A model generated the notes under the pieces. It worked only from the letters and a program-made list of their open reading frames with translations. It ran no database searches and had not been told where the DNA came from. A stretch of 64,000 nucleotides of DNA from Archivesica marissinica (lineage: Eukaryota; Mollusca; Bivalvia; Venerida; Vesicomyidae), in NCBI GenBank assembly GCA_014843695.1, contig CM026403.1, positions 9,564,722 through 9,628,721 on the forward strand, written 5' to 3'. Positions 33,887-45,556 of the stretch are shown here, piece by piece; position 1 is the stretch's first letter, and every line of letters begins with the position of its first letter. A program made the position numbers and the translations under genes.

Positions 33887-34667
33887 GATTAAAGCGGCAC
33901 TACATCGGTGATAACGCTGAATGTCTGCAGAATGTAATTTCCTGTTATATGGTATAATTGTTTTTCCAATATTTGCCTCACAATCTGAGTAATTCAACAA
34001 ATAAACAAACGTCGTATACGCGATTTGTTGACATAACAAAATAATGTAAATAGAGTCGACATCCATGCGTAATACTACTCGTGTATCCAGAATAACACAA
34101 GTTATGGAACAGATTTACCGTTATATCTCACATTTGTGCCTATGCATATTTATTTGTAGACTATTCTTAGTTAAATTATCTTTAGTGGAAGTCGTGATAG
34201 CGCCGTGGATGAGCGTTCGCTTCAGGTGTGAACGGTCCGGAGTTCGAGCCCCGCTGGAGCCGTTACGATTGTGAACTTAGGCAAGGCATTTAAATTCCAC
34301 ATTGCCTCTTCTCTCTCCTTCATGGCGATGGATTCCATCAGGAATGAGGTCTCGAGAGTGATTAATATAAATTGAAAGAACTTGTTTCGCAATCGAGCTA
34401 AAATAAATTTGTATAAACTAAATTATCTCTAAACGACATCATCTCGCGCTTAGTATTGACTCCGATGACAAACAAACGTCAATTCAGGAGCATGGATGAC
34501 GGTTATATGAAATTCTACTTTCAATTTTGAAAGTTTGTAGACCACAAAACACTGTTTATTGATTCAATGTTAGTGTTCGAAAGTATTCAGAAGAATTTGT
34601 AGTAGCAATGCATCATATGTGAACAAATGCATTGTATTTGCTTTTTGCGATGTAATGTCGCTTTAAG
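33887..34667. mobile_element. TTAA-flanked MITE with SINE insertion
   Basis: Left end TTAAAGCGGCACTACATCGG and right end GCGATGTAATGTCGCTTTAA are inverted repeats. A related element at 37919-38522 shares both ends and interior stretches such as CTACTTTC.GTTT. TTAA at both ends is the target of piggyBac-type elements (inference on class). A SINE A copy sits inside. Confidence 0.6.
34185..34417 (+). mobile_element. SINE A copy with target duplication
   Basis: Head box A changed to TAGCGCCGTGG; box B-like AGTTCGAGCCC intact. Flanked by TAAATTATCT at about 34172-34181 and again at 34419-34428, a target-site duplication. It lies in a MITE, so the SINE moved after the MITE. Confidence 0.85.
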
Positions 34668-34944
34668 TTGACACTGTATATAGGGTATAATATTCTAGGG
34701 AATTCAAATAAGTTACTATGTAACATTTCCGCCAATCCTAATTATTTTGTTACAACTATTTCTGTGTTATGTCATATTTTTGAATACCAATGTTGTTTAA
34801 ACTAACACACTCTACGTTCTGTTGCATTACACGTTTATCAATGAAGTTAAATACACACGTGATCAATTACACATCAAATAAACCTTTTAGTGGGTATTGA
34901 TAATTGTATTTAGTTTGTCGTATGTTTCGTAAAGCGCAGTAGAA

Positions 34945-35135
34945 TGGTCTATGTGAGCAAGCTAACCAGCTGGCTTGCGGGAGGTCGGTGGTTTTACCGG
35001 GATTCTCGACCGTGTTAAAAAATACTGTTCGGAGCGGTACCCGGCTTCATCCACCACACATAAAAGCTGGTGAATCGCCATATGACTTAAGCTGTCGATT
35101 CGGCTTAACCCGTAACCTGCCGAATAAATTGAACG
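34945..35135 (+). mobile_element. SINE E-like core, old copy
   Basis: GTGAGCAAGCTAACCAGCTG, GCTTGCGGGAGGTCGGTGGT and AAAAGCTGGTGAATCGCCAT follow the core order of the SINE E copy at 60165-60400 (read on its minus strand: GTGAGAAAGC, CAGCTGGCTTGCGGTAGG, AATAGCTGGACAGTCGTCAT). The tRNA head is lost or unrecognisable. Confidence 0.45.
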
Positions 35136-35142
35136 GAATGCG

Positions 35143-35310
35143 CAAACAACATAGATCCAGATCTAACGCCGCGTCTGATCAGGATCTATGTTGTTTGCTA
35201 TTCAAACATGTGAGTTAGCACCACTCTCCGAATAGCAAACAGCATAGAGCCAGACCAGACGGCATGCTTAGCGTAGGCTGATCTGGCTATATGCTGTTTG
35301 TAAAAGCCAC
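35143..35310. mobile_element. Two adjacent foldback elements
   Basis: First: GCAAACAACATAGATCCAGA (35143) pairs with GATCAGGATCTATGTTGTTT (about 35178-35200). Second: GCAAACAGCATAGAGCCAGA (about 35236) pairs with CTGATCTGGCTATATGCTGT (about 35278-35298). Arms of the two are alike, and a third relative is at 19.75 kb. Confidence 0.6.
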
Positions 35311-36148
35311 TTTAGTTGTGATTGGCATTTTAAGAGTTAAAACACCAAAGGAAACAGACAAACTAATCGTCAAGCACTATGTCTCAACATTTATGTCATC
35401 CAATATGGCCTCATTGCAGTAGACACACACTTATATTCACTTGAGGTTGGTGTATTTATTGATGTTTTGAGAACTTGATAATGCGAATTTGAAGCGGTAT
35501 AAGCAATACTTTGCCCCTTGTTACCACGTTAGATAAGGAACACTTAACTTATCGTAAAATACAACATAATAAGAGAACATATAATTACATGTCAATCACA
35601 GACAACTAAATCTATGCAAAAAAACAGCATATAGGCTTATTCAATATGAATAGGGTGGTTTTTAATGGATCCCATTATGGTGGTTGGGAGCAATCTGCAT
35701 ACTGATGCTGTAAACAATGACCTCGAGTTTTCATGGCACTAAATAAAGCCACTGAAGAGGGGCAACATCTGGGCGATGTATTACTGTAGAGCAGTCAGGA
35801 TTCCCCCTGTCTGAATTGTTGTCTACGTCACTTCTGTCGTCAATTGATAAAAACTGGAGCCAATTTGAAGAAATTGGAGCCAAACTAAGAGACATATAGT
35901 TCACAGATAAATATTTGAAGCCATGTTTTGACAAAACATGTTGCGCCCAAAACATATTTTAGCGCCAGTATTTGATTGTTGTCGCAATTGGCACCACTGC
36001 ATGTCGACCGACAGCGGCACTCTGCAGCTAGCAGTTATTGGTTTGTACAGGAATACACGAATGGGATAGAATCCCACTGGGTTGCATAGTAACTGAGTGT
36101 ATCAGTTTGGAATTGTCTAAATACATTGGTATAAGCTTTTAAAATAAA
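35311..36148. other. No gene seen
   Basis: No convincing coding, repeat or RNA signal. Confidence 0.4.
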
Positions 36149-36440
36149 TCGTGTTTTCGTTTATTTATCGTCGCTACCGGTTGCCCATATGAGCGACGCC
36201 TCCTGAAGAGATTAGTCATATTAGATTATTGGAGGATAGTGCAATGATACAGACAGAGGCCCATTCCAAAGTCTCCTCTGGTTCTTTTACGTACACGGTG
36301 TAAATCACCGACACGAGAACTCGGTTTAACGTCACATCTGAAAGACTGTTAATTTTATTAGGGTCAGACGGGGTATCGAACCTGCGATCTCTGGATTACC
36401 AGTCCAGCGTGCTACCACTGGACTACAGATTCGTCTGTAT
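36149..36440 (-). mobile_element. SINE B copy
   Basis: Tail at left (TTTATTTATCGTCGCTACCG), body AGGCCCATTCCAAAGTCTCC, box B complement GTATCGAACC and box A complement CCACTGGACTA; ends GATTCGTCTG. Confidence 0.9.
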
Positions 36441-37479
36441 TTACATGTATTCACTCTGTTTTCATTCCACATCTGTTTTCGAATGTATGTGCTAATGACG
36501 TCATCGCCATCAGTAGTAAGTGATTGGTTTATATGTTACACGCTAGAACTGTCAAAAATGAAAATGAGCAGAACAACAGAAACATACGTTACGTTCTGTT
36601 AGGACATTATGCCATAGAACCTAGATATATTTTGAAAATATATATTTCTAAACGTCAAATTCCTGATTTCTGTATTAAGTCAAATCACGACTGTTATCAT
36701 CATATTGCTCATATAATTACCATACACATATACTACGTACAGTTGTAAATATAGCTCTAGTTACTGTAACTAATTTATGGTGACATATAGGCCCAATGGG
36801 CCGGGTGCTTGTTTGTAATTTTGTAAATTTATATAAAGATGTTCATATATCAAACTGCACATGTCACAATAATAAAATGAGTTACTTATTTACGTATTTT
36901 ACTCATATATATTTCGAAAACATGTAAATGTTGATGCTTGTGTAACACGACAAGCCGGGAACATAATAGTAACTTTGCGTTGTGTTTTAAAATCAGTTTA
37001 TTTCGTTCATAACCCAAGCTAGCATAACTGAGCCTTAACGTGCGTTCTCATAATGTGTCGGAGCCAAACTTCGCTCCCTCTTCCTAGCTCTTATTCCATT
37101 TCCGTATAATTGTAAGTGTGTCTCTCTCTGGTATTTATGTGGATATTCTAAGAGTACGTGTATAGTCATATATGGGGGCTATTAATTAATAATGAGGCTA
37201 CAATTAATAACTGACATAAGGTGTGCACACGCTTGATGACTATCGCTTATATTTCGTAGCTTACGGTGAAACTATGTAATAACAAGCTGAACGTGGTCTA
37301 ACTTGTCCGATAGATTCTTATCACAAGGTTAAAACCAATTGTCAATAAATGATAATGTGTACATATTTAATAGCCTATGGCTAAACTAATTATCTTAATA
37401 TATACAGGTACAATATGCTCGTATTGTTACATTTCCATTAGTGTCAATCACGTGTACCCTAAAACTTTTTTATTATTTT
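36441..37479. other. Mostly unexplained; possible LINE 3' UTR
   Basis: No coding signal. 36730-36905 (GGCCCAATGGGCCGGGTGCTT, later AATAATAAAATGAG) has the look of a retroelement 3' UTR but is not identified. Confidence 0.25.
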
Positions 37480-37725
37480 AGTTTATTTAACGTCGCTACT
37501 GGTTTCATATTTGAGCAACGGACAGTTTACCTAACAACACCTTTCCTGAGCAGGCTCCAGCGGTTATCCAGTACTTGGTGCACCAACCTCCGTAAGAAAC
37601 TGCCAACTTTTTCATATAAATGAGACACGGTCTGAGCGGGGCTCGAAGCCGTGACCATCATAGATGATAGGTTACAGTGGTATGCAGTCAGATACCTTAA
37701 CCACTCGACCACGGAGGCGGACCCG
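37480..37725 (-). mobile_element. SINE C copy
   Basis: On the minus strand the head has box A TGGTCGAGTGG, then box B-like GCTTCGAGCCC, body CTTACGGAGGTTGGTGCACC and CTGGAGCCTGCTCAGGAAAG, and tail with GTAGCGACGTTAAATAAAC. Confidence 0.85.
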
Positions 37726-37918
37726 CAGAGGTGTACATGATATGTTTGTTTTTATAACGGGCGAATGCGCATGCGTAACTGTCACGGTCATGGTCACGTG
37801 TCAGTCATGTGGTCATGTCGGAAAACACATTTCTGCTACGTGAAAATTGACGACACTTTTGAATTCACATGTGGTTGAAATTGTGGTTTTATTTTAAAAG
37901 ATGTTATGCTTTCCGAGA

Positions 37919-38522
37919 TTAAAGCAGAATTACATCGTAATAAAGGATGTGTTGGGTAAAATATAAATACTAATGTGTGTGTGTGTTTACAAAAATCGAA
38001 ATAGTCGTTCAGAAACGATAAAATTCAAACCGTCGTATACGCGAATTTGTTTATCAACACACGAAATGTTAACACGCACAGCGCGCATGCGTGAAACAAC
38101 AGAGTATGTAGAAAACAACGTATATATTTTGAACATGAAAGACTATCTATCTATTTTCCTCTAATGTCGAACCCCTCATGGGGATGTAGAAATGTCCCCA
38201 AAAGACTTAGCTAACAGAGGTATGAATCAACATATCAAGTAATTTAATTAAAAAAGACAACGTGGGACAAATGGGGACGATGCATTCCGAATGTAAACAA
38301 GTGCGGATAATGCGTTCCGGTTGTAAACAAGTGCGTGACCGATCGACTCGGAAAGTCCTACTTTCGGTTTCGAGTTTGTTTTATCGCAAAAAAGCACTGT
38401 TTACCAAATGAACATAAGCATACAAAGTATAATATTAGAATGTGTAGCAGCATTGCTACCCATACGTAAACATTGAATTTTTCAAATATCTTTTATTTCA
38501 TACGATGTAATGCTGCTTTAAC
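37919..38522. mobile_element. TTAA-flanked MITE, ~600 bp
   Basis: Left end TTAAAGCAGAATTACATCGT followed by AATAAAGGATGT; right end CGATGTAATGCTGCTTTAA. The first 31 bases are nearly the same as the 37-bp unit of the array at 63300-64000. Contains a SINE F tail fragment. Confidence 0.65.
38155..38225 (-). mobile_element. SINE F tail fragment inside MITE
   Basis: CTAATGTCGAACCCCTCATG, GGGATGTAGAAATGTCCCC and GCTAACAGAGG follow the tail of the SINE at 23103-23327. Confidence 0.4.
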
Positions 38523-38689
38523 CAAACGCATTAAATGCCAGAGTTTACATAGTAATATTATTTTATCAACTATAAAAGAGACTGCTTAGAACTTATCCAC
38601 CGACAAACCTTAGAGATCCGAAAACTAGTACGATCATGATACTTGTGGAGTTGAATGTATTCCTAATGCGACTGAATATGTACCTGGAA

Positions 38690-39330
38690 TCTAGGGGACA
38701 TTGACGTCTTATTATATATGCCCTATAAGGGAATTTCGCATTTATTTCTTCAAAATACAACCAGTAGTTTGCAAATTATATTATCAGATATACAAATTAT
38801 GTTCTCTGTATCAAGATATTTAATCCAAGGGTATGCTAAGAAACGCGTTAAAACTAATTAGTTGATAGTTGATACACTCACATGACGCATAAAAATTGCG
38901 TACTTTCACTCATATCAGGGATATAACGAGGTGACTCTGAACAAGCGACAGTTGGGTATGTTAAAGTGTATTGTTTTGTTGAATAATTTGTCGTATACAT
39001 GTTTATGTCGATAGTGGAATCTTATTATATATGTACTATAGGGGAATTTCGAATTTATTTCTTTAAAAAACGACCAGTGTTATGCAAATTAGATTATCAG
39101 ATATATAAATGTTGTTCTCCTTAGCAAGATATTTAATCCCAGAGCCTGAAAAGAAACGCGTTAAAACTGATTAGTTGATACACTCTGAACAAGCGACAGT
39201 TGGGTATGTTAAAGTGTATTGTGTAAACTTTGTTCTCCTTAGCAAGATATTTAATCCCAGGGCCTACTCAGAAACGCGTTAAAACTAATTAGTTGATACA
39301 CTCTTAACAAGCGACAGTTGGGTATGTTAA
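38690..39330 (+). repeat. Three diverged tandem copies of a ~200-300-bp segment
   Basis: GCGACAGTTGGGTATGTTAA recurs near 38945, 39192 and 39310; GGAATTTCG.ATTTATTTCTT recurs near 38731 and 39043; AAACGCGTTAAAACT.ATTAG recurs three times. Segment length varies because of internal loss. Confidence 0.7.
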
Positions 39331-39469
39331 GTTTATTGTTTTGTTGAATAATTTGTCGTATACATGTTTATGTCGATATTGGAATCTGTGTCTAAAGGCT
39401 GTGTCTAAATACATATCCGAGATATCTGAGAAACGAATACTTGAATGCAGGACGGTTGTTATAGTAAAC

Positions 39470-39660
39470 CTTGATCATAATAATTCTAGTGATTTACGAC
39501 CTTTATTAGATCAAGAGTAACACCGTCCTTGGAAATGATAAATACTGATGACAGAAACTAAGTTAATACTAATTCTAGTGATTTACGACCTTCATTAGAT
39601 CAAGACTATTACCACCCATATAATTGATAAATACTGATGACAGAAACGAACTTATTGAAT
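39470..39660 (+). repeat. Two ~115-bp tandem copies
   Basis: AATTCTAGTGATTTACGACC then TATTAGATCAAGA... and ATAAATACTGATGACAGAAA occur twice in order. Confidence 0.7.
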
Positions 39661-39673
39661 CTATTGTTCAGAT

Positions 39674-40280
39674 ATGCTATGGCATTTACTGATACATGTT
39701 ATGTACGCACTTGCTGGAGCGGCGATATGCATAACCGTAACACTTACGATCTATAACTTATATATGTTAATGAAAAATATATCACGACCTGCGTTCTTGA
39801 AATATTTACTAGGACATATAGACAAAGACATTGCCAGATTAATATATCCGGAACAGTATTCAGACTTTCTGTGCACCAGTGCTTCATTTCTTAAGCAAGT
39901 TTATGCGATAGCATTATAAAATAAAGAAAATAATGTGTTCATATATGTGATACAAAACGATACTATTTATATCACCATGTACTTCATAATGTACCATTTT
40001 CGCTTTCGTGAATCCTTATGTTGTTTTAGATGGTTGTATATTTATTATTAAGCCCGAGAATAACTATTGACACTTTCCTTGATTTTAGGCCAAGGTTATG
40101 ATATTGTATTGTTTTTTCCCCCATTCTTAATTATCTGTACGTATGTTATGTTGTATGTATAATTCGTACCTGATCTATAGTTGTGTTTATAATTATGTTC
40201 TGTACTTTTGTATCTTTCTTGATGATTGTATCTAACTCTTCAGAAATGGAGGAATAAAAGATAATATATATATATATGAA
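39674..40280 (+). pseudogene. Unidentified short ORF with retroelement-like 3' end
   Basis: An 81-codon frame (39674-39919) opens with a hydrophobic stretch and ends PEQYSDFLCTSASFLKQVYA. About 340 bp of T-rich sequence follow and end GGAGGAATAAAAGATAATAT plus a TA run. That end is typical of a LINE 3' UTR with a simple tail, but the peptide is not one I recognise. Confidence 0.2.
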
Positions 40281-40507
40281 GAATAGCGGTATTTTGAGTC
40301 ATGTTTGATCTACGACAAGGTCATGCTATATTGCAATCGTGTGTCATTCCTCGGTAATTAGGCAATATAAGTACTCATATCTACTCTGTGGGTAGCAATC
40401 GCCGACGCGTAATGAAAGCAAAATTTATATATTTGTGAACGGCAGCATTAGCAGAAATGTATTTAAGTGTATTCGAATTAAATTTATATATTCGGCACCA
40501 GTAGCCA

Positions 40508-40797
40508 AAGTCTATTACAGACGGATCTGTAGTCCAGTGGTAACACGCTGGACTGGTAACCCAGTCTGACCCTACTACTATTAGCATTCTTTCAGATGAG
40601 ACTTTAAACCGAGGTCTCGTGTCGGTGCTTTAAACTGTGAAAGTAAAAGAACCAGAGGAGACTCTGGAATGGGTCTCTGTCTGTATCATTGTACTATCCT
40701 CCTGCACTATCCTCCAACAATTTAAAATGACTAATCTCGCCATGAGGCGTCGCTCATATGGGCAACCAGTAGCGACGATAAATAAACGTAAAACAAA
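40508..40797 (+). mobile_element. SINE B copy lacking box B
   Basis: Head CAGACGGATCTGTAGTCCAG (box A TAGTCCAGTGG), then TGGACTGGTAACCCAGTCTG: the box B part is deleted. The body and tail (CATATGGGCAACCAGTAGCG, AATAAACGTAAAAC) are intact. Confidence 0.85.
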
Positions 40798-40994
40798 CAA
40801 ACACCGAAGTATATTGTACATAGCATTATATATTATTTACTACTCGCCTACAGACACCAGGAGTTCACTAGAACATTAGTCATATACTGTGTATGCTCAC
40901 AATAATTAGAATTGAAGCTGCTACTACAGCTAAAATACATTGCACGTGTAATGTGCTCATGAGAGAGAGAATCAGCATATATACCTATATTATT

Positions 40995-41265
40995 CTTGAT
41001 TCTAACACGACCCAGCTAATAACATACATACTTATATAGCAAAATCTACCTCGGGTTATTCTGTGATATACCTACCTTGAGTAAGTCGTGTTAGAATCGA
41101 AATAATAAGTATCAACCGTGGTATATCGCAGAATAACCCTCGTTTGTCGTTCTTATGCGTAGAAATATATCACTCAGGCCTTCGTGGTATATTTCTACGC
41201 ATAAGAACTTCAAACGAGGGTTATTCTGCGATATACCACGGTTGAAACTTATTATTACTTAATTA
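40995..41265. mobile_element. Compound palindrome (foldback element)
   Basis: A main hairpin with ~70-bp near-perfect arms: GTGGTATATCGCAGAATAAC (about 41119) pairs with GTTATTCTGCGATATACCAC (about 41221), and TTCTTATGCGTAGAAATATA pairs with TATATTTCTACGCATAAGAA around a short loop near 41180. To the left a smaller inverted pair, GATTCTAACACGAC / GTCGTGTTAGAATC (about 40999 and 41085), flanks a third copy of the TTATTCTGTGATATACC block. Confidence 0.75.
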
Positions 41266-41697
41266 TCATTAATATTATTGTTTACATTTACAATTTTTAT
41301 GGGAATTTAAGATTTAGACTGAGCCTTTTGTGCCCCATATTTGTTTGATACATTCCAGTGGAGGTCTACTCTGGATATGATTATGTCGAAACGACCCTTT
41401 CTTACAGGTCATTCCAGGAATTCACGATGCCAATGCTGAAACAGTTTTGACGTATCAGTAGTTGGTTTATACAATTTCATAGAATTTCCTCTCATTGATG
41501 AGATAGTTGACCTTTTGAAACAATTGTCAGGGTTTATTTTTTACTTTGTACCTAATAGAATTTTGAATGTTTCAATTAAGTCCCCTCTTAAGCGCCGCTG
41601 TTTCAAACTGTACACGTTTAAACTCGTTAATCGTTCCTCATACGTAATTCAGGAACAAGACGAGTAGAATATCTTTGAGTAATAAGGAGTCCACGAT
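41266..41697. other. No clear gene
   Basis: Stretches at 41490-41640 read on the minus strand as CR1/jockey-like LINE text in places (frames broken), not enough for a call. Confidence 0.25.
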
Positions 41698-41935
41698 TAT
41701 AGTTTATACAACTTTATTTTAGCTCGATTGCGAAACAAGTTATTTCAACTTATATAAATCATTCTCGATACCTCATTCCTGATGGAATCCATCGCCACGA
41801 TGGAGAGAGAAGAGGCAACGTGGAATTTAAATGCCTTGCCTAACGGCACAATCGTAACGGCTCCAGTGGGGCTCGAACTCCGGACCTTTCGCACCTGAAG
41901 CGAACGCGCATCCACTGCGCTATCACGACTTCCGC
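41698..41935 (-). mobile_element. SINE A copy
   Basis: Minus-strand head with TAGCGCAGTGG and AGTTCGAGCCC, body CTCTCTCCATCGTGGCGATG, tail to TATACAACTTTATTTTAGCTCG at left. Confidence 0.9.
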
Positions 41936-42574
41936 CGAGTCCATGATTGCACGGCATAATCCATAACTGGTATTACATGTGTTGGGTAGACTTGTGTGTA
42001 TTAGCATTTGTAAATGTGCTCCGTGTTTGTAGGTACAACTGTGGTCATGGACCCTTGATTACAAGGAATATCAGTGCTGTATGTAATTAAATGTAAAACA
42101 TGTAAATATACTCCGAGTTTCTGTGCATACACCTGATCCTGATATCCGTGACTGTGACAGCAGCTATCCCTCGTGCACATTCTGTGACAACAATGTAGAT
42201 TACATATGCCATTTCCGTTGGATTGCAATACGTCGCCGTAGTTTGAATACTAGTGGTAAAGTGTCTATCACAGACTGGACATGAGTCTCACAGTCACGGA
42301 TACAAGGACCGCACACACACTCTTGAATATATTTACATATGTTAACGTTAGTTATATACAGCACTAGTATCCGTGGTAATCAATGAATACCACGCAGTGG
42401 TACCTAATTGTACATAACATCAGTATTCACTAGAGTATGTCAAGTTCGCGTATAATGTGGCTGTGCCTCGATCCCGCGAATCCCGCTTAACTGAGATGAT
42501 CACTAACCGATGCACCATATAATCAATATAATCATATAATCATGTACATCAATTAGGCTAGTGATGTCGTTGAT
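41936..42574. other. No gene seen
   Basis: Unique-looking sequence before the second Helitron-like copy. Confidence 0.35.
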
Positions 42575-43206
42575 AATGTGTTCATTATATACTAGAGGAC
42601 ATAGAAAACGCACACCTACAGTATATACTAGAGGACATAGAAAACGCTCATCTACATTATATACTAGAGGACATAGAAAACGCTCATCTACATTATATAC
42701 TAGAGGACATAGAAAACGCTCATCTACATTATATACTAGAGGACATAGAAAACGCTCATCTACATTATATACTAGAGTACATAGAAAACGCACGCCTACA
42801 TTATATACTAGAGGACATAGAAAACGCACGCCTACATTATATACTAGAGGACATAGAAAACGCACACCTACACTATATACTAGAGGACATAGAAAACGCA
42901 CACCTACATTATATACTAGAGGACATAGAAAACACACACCTACATTATATACTAGAGGACATAGAAAACGCACACCTACATTATATGATTATTATTACAT
43001 GAAAACGAAATACGAAGGACTCCATCAAAGATATATCACATCTTTATTACAAAACACAAACTGAACAACTAAAAATATTCCAAAATGTTTAAAACTATGT
43101 ATTTATATAGTCATTGTTTTTCATTTAAAAACACACTTATCCGAAGTGTGCGTTTTCTATGTCCTCTAGTATACTTATCCGAAGTGTGCGTTTTTATGTC
43201 CTCTAG
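42575..43206 (+). mobile_element. Helitron-like element, second copy
   Basis: Same order as at 7.9-9.1 kb: 36-bp array, then ATGATTATTATTACATGAAA and CACAAACTGAACAACTAAAA, hairpin CACACTTATCCGAAGTGTG at 43132-43150 and end CTAG (43166-43169) before T. The end is duplicated: ACTTATCCGAAGTGTGCG and CTCTAG occur again to 43206. Confidence 0.55.
42583..42985 (-). repeat. 36-bp array, ~11 copies
   Basis: Same unit as at 7888-8937 (ACTAGAGGACATAGAAAACG plus CACACCTACATTATAT), with CTCATCT and CACGCCT variants clustered in neighbouring copies. Confidence 0.95.
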
Positions 43207-43647
43207 TATATAATGCACGTAGGCTAATCATACACAGAAGTAACCGGTCCGCTGGTGGCCGACTCGATGCTGGTCCAGCCATCGCTAACCCGTCCCAGTC
43301 TCTAGTGACACTGTCAGCTACAGCCGGCAGAATCACCCAGTCGGTACGTGCCGCAGACTGTTCTATTCTGAGTTCTTGATAATGCAGAATCGGATATGTG
43401 CCACGGAGCTACCCGTCCCGATGTTCGTGCTCCAAGCGACTACACTATTAATGGACTTTAAACCCATCTGGCGACGCAGATCTACTTTCGGTTCGGCATA
43501 TGTCTGTCTGACATATACAGTTATATTATACCACTGTTGTATACAAAACATGACAAAGCTGCCATTCTTCTTCGATATTCATAAGATACTTATATTGTCT
43601 AACTATAAATGGACTCGGTACCAGTACGTGCATATGAATAATACACA
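43207..43647. other. No gene seen
   Basis: Frames of 62 and 93 codons overlap on opposite strands at 43363-43657 with no recognised domain. Confidence 0.35.
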
Positions 43648-44789
43648 CAGACCTTAAAACACTTTCGTGACGTCATACCTTTGTACTGGGCAATCCATTA
43701 TTATTAATATTGGACTGGTGTCAAAGGACTAGAGTATTATATTAAAATTTTTAATACTACGCGTAAATGTACGAAATTAACATATTTAATTAGTAGGATC
43801 AAGTGTGTGTTTTAAGTAAGATATAAGCCTCAAACGAATCCAATATGTAAAATAGTGATGTTGTATTCGGCGTTACGCTCCTCACACAGTCCAATATTTT
43901 ACATATTGGATCGTTTTCGGCTTATATCCTATACTACATTTTATCCAATCAAAGTTGTAAATCACTATAAAATTATTATGATCACATAATTATTTAGTAT
44001 ATGATTTCGGTCAGTGCAACAACTAATTCGATACACATATATCTGGAATACATGGTCGGATCTAGCTTTAGACCAAGAATCCAATATCTAAATAAACCTA
44101 TATTTAAAATTATTCAACAACACAATTAATGTTTTCTTATCTAAATGTCGCTTGATCCGGTTTCTATCGTTAACACAAACCAAGGTTTACCCAGCGAACT
44201 GCCGCTTCGTAGTGTGACGGTCAACTAAATACAGCCCTGGTGTGAGCTAAATGCACACACTTTACAAGCTTTACCTGCTTTATAAGCTGAGCTATATGTA
44301 TAGGATATAAGCCGAAAACGATCCAATATGTAAAATATTGGACTGTGTGAGGCGCGTGTTTAAAACACAGACTTATATAACAAGATCCTACTAATTAAGA
44401 CCGCCTCCGTGGTCTAGTGGTTAAGGTCGCTGACTTGTATACAACTGTAACCTATCATCTCTGATGGTCACGGATTCGAGCCCCGCTCAGACCGTGTCTC
44501 ATTTATATGAAAACGTTGGCAGTTTCTTACGGAGGTTGGTGCACCAAGTACTGGTTAACCGCTGGATCCTGCCCAGGAAACAGGAAAGGTGTTGTTAGGT
44601 AAACTGCCCGTCGCTCAAATGGGAAACCGGTAGAGACGTTAAATAAACTTAAATAAAAAAAAATTAAAATTGTACATTTACGCGTAGTATTTAATATAAT
44701 ACTCTGGCCTTTTGACACCAGTCCAATATTAATAATAATGGACTGCAAGTACAACAAAAGGTATGACGTCAATACTGTTTTAAAGACTG
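43648..44789. mobile_element. Large foldback element with nested SINE
   Basis: The left arm from CAGACCTTAAAACACTTTCG pairs with the right arm ending GTTTTAAAGACTG. Inner parts also pair: GACGTCATACCTTT, TTATTAATATTGGACTGGTG, TACGCGTAAATGTAC and TTAATTAGTAGGATC each recur reversed on the right. An extra internal inverted set (AATCCAATATGTAAAATA / AATATTTTACATATTGGA) lies at 43830-43930 and again near 44305-44345. The right arm is interrupted at 44398-44662 by SINE C. Confidence 0.75.
44398..44662 (+). mobile_element. SINE C copy nested in foldback arm
   Basis: Head box A TGGTCTAGTGG and box B GGATTCGAGCCCC, body TTTCTTACGGAGGTTGGTGC, tail GGTAGAGACGTTAAATAAAC and an A-rich end. Confidence 0.9.
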
Positions 44790-45334
44790 ATATAGATTTA
44801 ACGAGTTTCTTAACATGCCCTGGACATAATTATAATGGTATGGAAATCACAGTTTATTTACCAGATAACTCTAAGTCATACACTGGTGCTCGGATTTCGA
44901 TCAAATAAACGGGGTGTTGCCTTAAATGTAATATATAATAGTATGCAAATGTTCCCCAGCTTCTAGTTCTGCATTCAATTACATTTAGAATAACTTCACC
45001 AAATAAACCTTCCAATTACGATGTAATATCCGTGAATCCATTGATAAAGATGTCCCAACTACACAGTAGTCAATACATTAATATCGGTTACTGTGTCAAG
45101 GAACAGTCATGTTAAATTGTTTTGAAATCGATCCAACAGTTTCAGAGATGAATCCTTTTACATGTGTATATTGTGTTACAATGTCGTGTTTAGATAACGC
45201 CATAACGGATAGAAGATTGAGCCCGGATGCATTCACGTTGATGATATTTCAAACTGCAATAGTGATACACCATAAGCTTAGATAATTGAAACTAACTTCC
45301 AGCCGATGACATAGCACATTACTCTTTTGGTTTT
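44790..45334. other. No gene seen
   Basis: AT-rich; nothing recognised. Confidence 0.35.
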
Positions 45335-45556
45335 TTTATACAAATTTATGTTAGCTCGATTGCGAAACAAGTTCTTTCAACTTATATTTAATCACTCTCG
45401 AGTGGAATCCATCGCCACGAGGGAGAGAGAAGAGGCAACATGGAATTTAAATGCCTTGCCTAAGGGCACACTCGTAACGGCTCCAGCGGGGCTCGAACTC
45501 CAGACCTTTCGCACCTGAAGCGAACGCGCATCCACTGCGCTATCACGACTTCCGCT
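45335..45556 (-). mobile_element. SINE A copy
   Basis: Minus-strand head TAGCGCAGTGG and AGTTCGAGCCC, body TAGGCAAGGCATTTAAATTC, tail GTTTCGCAATCGAGCTAACA. A short deletion lies in the body before the tail. Confidence 0.9.

Noticed and set aside
41490..41640. Possible LINE reverse-transcriptase remnant on the minus strand
   Set aside because: A few words look right but no catalytic block could be read; too weak to list as a gene.
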